From DAOVRD01 sp964521715 (GTDB lineage Bacteria; Planctomycetota; Brocadiia; SM23-32): a DNA stretch of 64,000 nt. This document shows positions 60,468 to 64,000 of the stretch, in pieces (within the stretch, counting starts at the first letter, position 1; each line of letters opens with the position of its first letter). The stretch spans positions 1 to 64,000 of the forward strand of contig CAZFSS010000008.1 in assembly GCA_964521715.1 (NCBI GenBank), written 5' to 3'. The notes under the pieces were generated by a model, which was not told the origin of the DNA, did no database searches, and saw only the letters and a program-made list of their open reading frames with translations. The position numbers and the translations under genes were made by a program.

Positions 60468-60487
<20 letters not shown>
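59372..60487 (-). CDS. HD-GYP response regulator (c-di-GMP phosphodiesterase type)
   Basis: 371 residues from the ATG at 60487, which overlaps the hybrid-kinase stop by 20 bp. Receiver domain with D70 in LLVSDIVMPG, a short coiled coil (about 137-170), then an HD-GYP domain with the metal dyad HD (219-220 in PMHDVGKIG) and the GYP block HHEKWDGSGYP (274-284). The family hydrolyses cyclic di-GMP to GMP. It is the output gene of the downstream phosphorelay set and may counter the diguanylate cyclase at 35,302-36,594. Confidence 0.94.
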
Positions 60488-62759
<2,272 letters not shown>

Positions 62760-62773
62760 CTTCGACTCCACGG

Positions 62774-63211
62774 TCAGCCCGGCGGCGGCTCGTTCAGCAG
62801 CAGCCAGTACAGCCCAAGCTGGCGGACCGCCTCGGCGAGCTGCGTGAACTCAACGGGCTTGCGCACGTAGCTGTTCGCCCCGAGACTGTAGCCGTTGATG
62901 AGGTCCTTCTCCTGCTTCGACGAGGTCAGGATGACGACCGGCAGCAGTCTTGTCCGTCGGTTGGCGCGGATGCGCTGGAGCACTTCCAGGCCGTCCACCT
63001 TGGGCAGCTTTAGATCAAGCAGCACCACGGCCGGCAGGGCGTGCTCGCCCGCGTCGGCGCCGCCTTCCGGAGCCAGAAGGTAATCGAGGGCTTCGACGCC
63101 GTCTCGCACGACCTTCACGTCGTTGCCGATGTTGTTCTTCCGCAGGGAGCGCAAGGTCAGCTCGACGTCGTCCGGGTTGTCTTCCACCAGAAGGATGGTT
63201 CTGTCTGCCAT
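62774..63211 (-). CDS. CheY-like response regulator (Rcp1-type)
   Basis: 145 residues from the ATG at 63211. Acidic pair in LLVEDNPDD, phospho-acceptor Asp in VVLLDLKLPKVDG, Thr/Ser in LTSSKQEKDL and Lys in YVRKPVEF. The sequence style (extended alpha-4 loop, YSLGANSYVRKP) is that of phytochrome-partner Rcp1-like regulators, often fed by light or redox kinases. No output domain. It lies 19 bp after the partial kinase at the right edge and 14 bp before the hybrid kinase. Confidence 0.93.
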   Translation of the reverse strand: MADRTILLVEDNPDDVELTLRSLRKNNIGNDVKVVRDGVEALDYLLAPEGGADAGEHALPAVVLLDLKLPKVDGLEVLQRIRANRRTRLLPVVILTSSKQEKDLINGYSLGANSYVRKPVEFTQLAEAVRQLGLYWLLLNEPPPG

Positions 63212-63230
63212 GGGTTTCGGCCCCCCGTCG

Positions 63231-64000
63231 TCAAAGCGTGAAGTAGAAAGTGGCTCCCTTGCCCACGGCGCCTTCGGCCCATATGCGGCCCCCGTGACGG
63301 CGGATGATGCGGCGCACCGTGGCCAGGCCAATGCCCGTGCCGGGGAACTCGCGCGCGGAGTGCAGCCGCTGGAAGGCCCCGAAGAGCTTGCCCGCATACC
63401 TCATGTCAAAGCCGGCCCCGTTGTCGCGCACGAAGAAGGCCGGCCCGGCTTCGGTCTCGATCCTGCCGAACTCCACCCGCGCCTGAGGCCGCCCGCTGGT
63501 GAACTTCCAGGCATTGCCCACCAGGTTCTCCAACACGCTCCGCATGAGGCTGGCGTCCGCTTCGGCGACGAGGCCGTCCCGGACGCTGAACTCCATTGCC
63601 CGCTCAGGCTCGGCCTGCTCCAACGCCGAGGCGACCGACCGGGCCATCTCACTGAGGTCGACGGTCTGGCGTTTCATGTCCGCGCGCGTGATGCGGGAGA
63701 GCTCAAGCAGGTCCTCGATCAGCTCGCCCATGCGCTCGGCCGCGCCGCGAACGCGCTGCACGTAATCGGTCGCGGTGGCGTCAAGCCGACCGCCGTAGTC
63801 CTCCAGGAGCGCCTGGCTGAAGCCGTCCATGCCCCTCAGCGGCGCGCGCAGGTCGTGCGACACCGAGTAGACGAACGCCTCCAACTCCTCATTGGCGGCC
63901 TGTAGCTCGGCTGTGCGCTGCCTGACGCGCCCTTCAAGCTCTGCGTTGAGCTGTCGTACCTCCTGCTCGACGCGGCGGCGTTCCACGACTTCGTCCGCCA
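63231..64000 (-). CDS. Sensor histidine kinase, C-terminal part (5' end beyond window)
   Basis: 256 residues visible, open to the window edge. The first residues (VERRRVEQEVRQLNAELEGRV) are the coiled-coil linker that follows a PAS or GAF domain, then HisKA with His in VYSVSHDLRAPLRG and an HATPase with NLVGNAWKF, DNGAGFDM and GTGIGLATV. It resembles phytochrome-like or PAS kinases that pair with Rcp1-type regulators. The regulator gene follows by 19 bp. The sensory part is outside the window. Confidence 0.92.
   Translation of the reverse strand, partial: ADEVVERRRVEQEVRQLNAELEGRVRQRTAELQAANEELEAFVYSVSHDLRAPLRGMDGFSQALLEDYGGRLDATATDYVQRVRGAAERMGELIEDLLELSRITRADMKRQTVDLSEMARSVASALEQAEPERAMEFSVRDGLVAEADASLMRSVLENLVGNAWKFTSGRPQARVEFGRIETEAGPAFFVRDNGAGFDMRYAGKLFGAFQRLHSAREFPGTGIGLATVRRIIRRHGGRIWAEGAVGKGATFYFTL

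Overview
The window reads as a chromosomal segment of an uncultured, GC-rich planctomycete. The main evidence is a planctomycete-type secreted gene set: a DUF1549/DUF1553 protein, a DUF1501 protein and a pre-peptidase-C-domain protein in one operon (47.2-52.6 kb). Large PAS/GAF sensor kinases, a DUF6785-type membrane protein and an archaeal-type phosphoglycerate mutase homologue beside homoserine dehydrogenase fit the same picture. A run of Ns (42,385-42,486) shows that this is a scaffold, probably metagenome-derived.

Island 1 (1 to about 17,016). Every convincing gene is on the minus strand, and the stretch ends at the 3' end of tRNA-Ala(CGC), next to a tyrosine recombinase. It carries (i) a putative defence cassette in which a type III-like restriction helicase/nuclease, a TcmP protein, a Gp37/Gp68 protein and a DNA methyltransferase are consecutive and partly overlapping; (ii) a membrane protein with six 22-residue repeats; (iii) a second tyrosine recombinase, a clamp-loader-like AAA ATPase, a PC4-like ssDNA-binding protein and a winged-helix replication-type protein; (iv) three small phage-tail-like proteins behind a small HTH gene. 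I see no capsid, portal or terminase gene. Near-consensus sigma-70 promoters (TTGACA, 16-17 bp spacers) occur at 5.2, 9.6 and 14.8 kb.

Core block A (17.1-40.5 kb). hom and a proposed non-orthologous homoserine kinase form one unit. A long minus-strand operon galT-glgA-histidine kinase-response regulator-glgC-DUF4912-GH57 branching enzyme builds glycogen and contains its own two-component pair. On the plus strand follow tatD, a secreted clan-A-like glycoside hydrolase, gltX, a membrane GAF-GGDEF diguanylate cyclase and a nitrilase-family hydrolase. argC overlaps an FGGY sugar kinase gene on the minus strand. An initiator tRNA with a clear promoter and terminator closes the block.

Island 2 (about 40.5-47.2 kb). 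An apparently non-coding 1 kb, a truncated dndE-like gene, a spore-photoproduct-lyase-like radical SAM gene interrupted by the scaffold gap, a DEDDh exonuclease with a BRCT-like tail, a degenerate-integrase/GIY-YIG fusion and an HNH protein. A short structured element resembling the 5' end of a group II intron lies between two of these genes.

Core block B (47.2-64.0 kb). The planctomycete secreted-protein operon, a 47-residue ECF sigma-factor-like remnant overlapping the next gene, two secreted proteins of unknown function, a tandem amidohydrolase, a DUF6785-type membrane protein, and a minus-strand phosphorelay set (histidine kinase, CheY-like regulator, hybrid kinase, HD-GYP regulator) running off the right edge.
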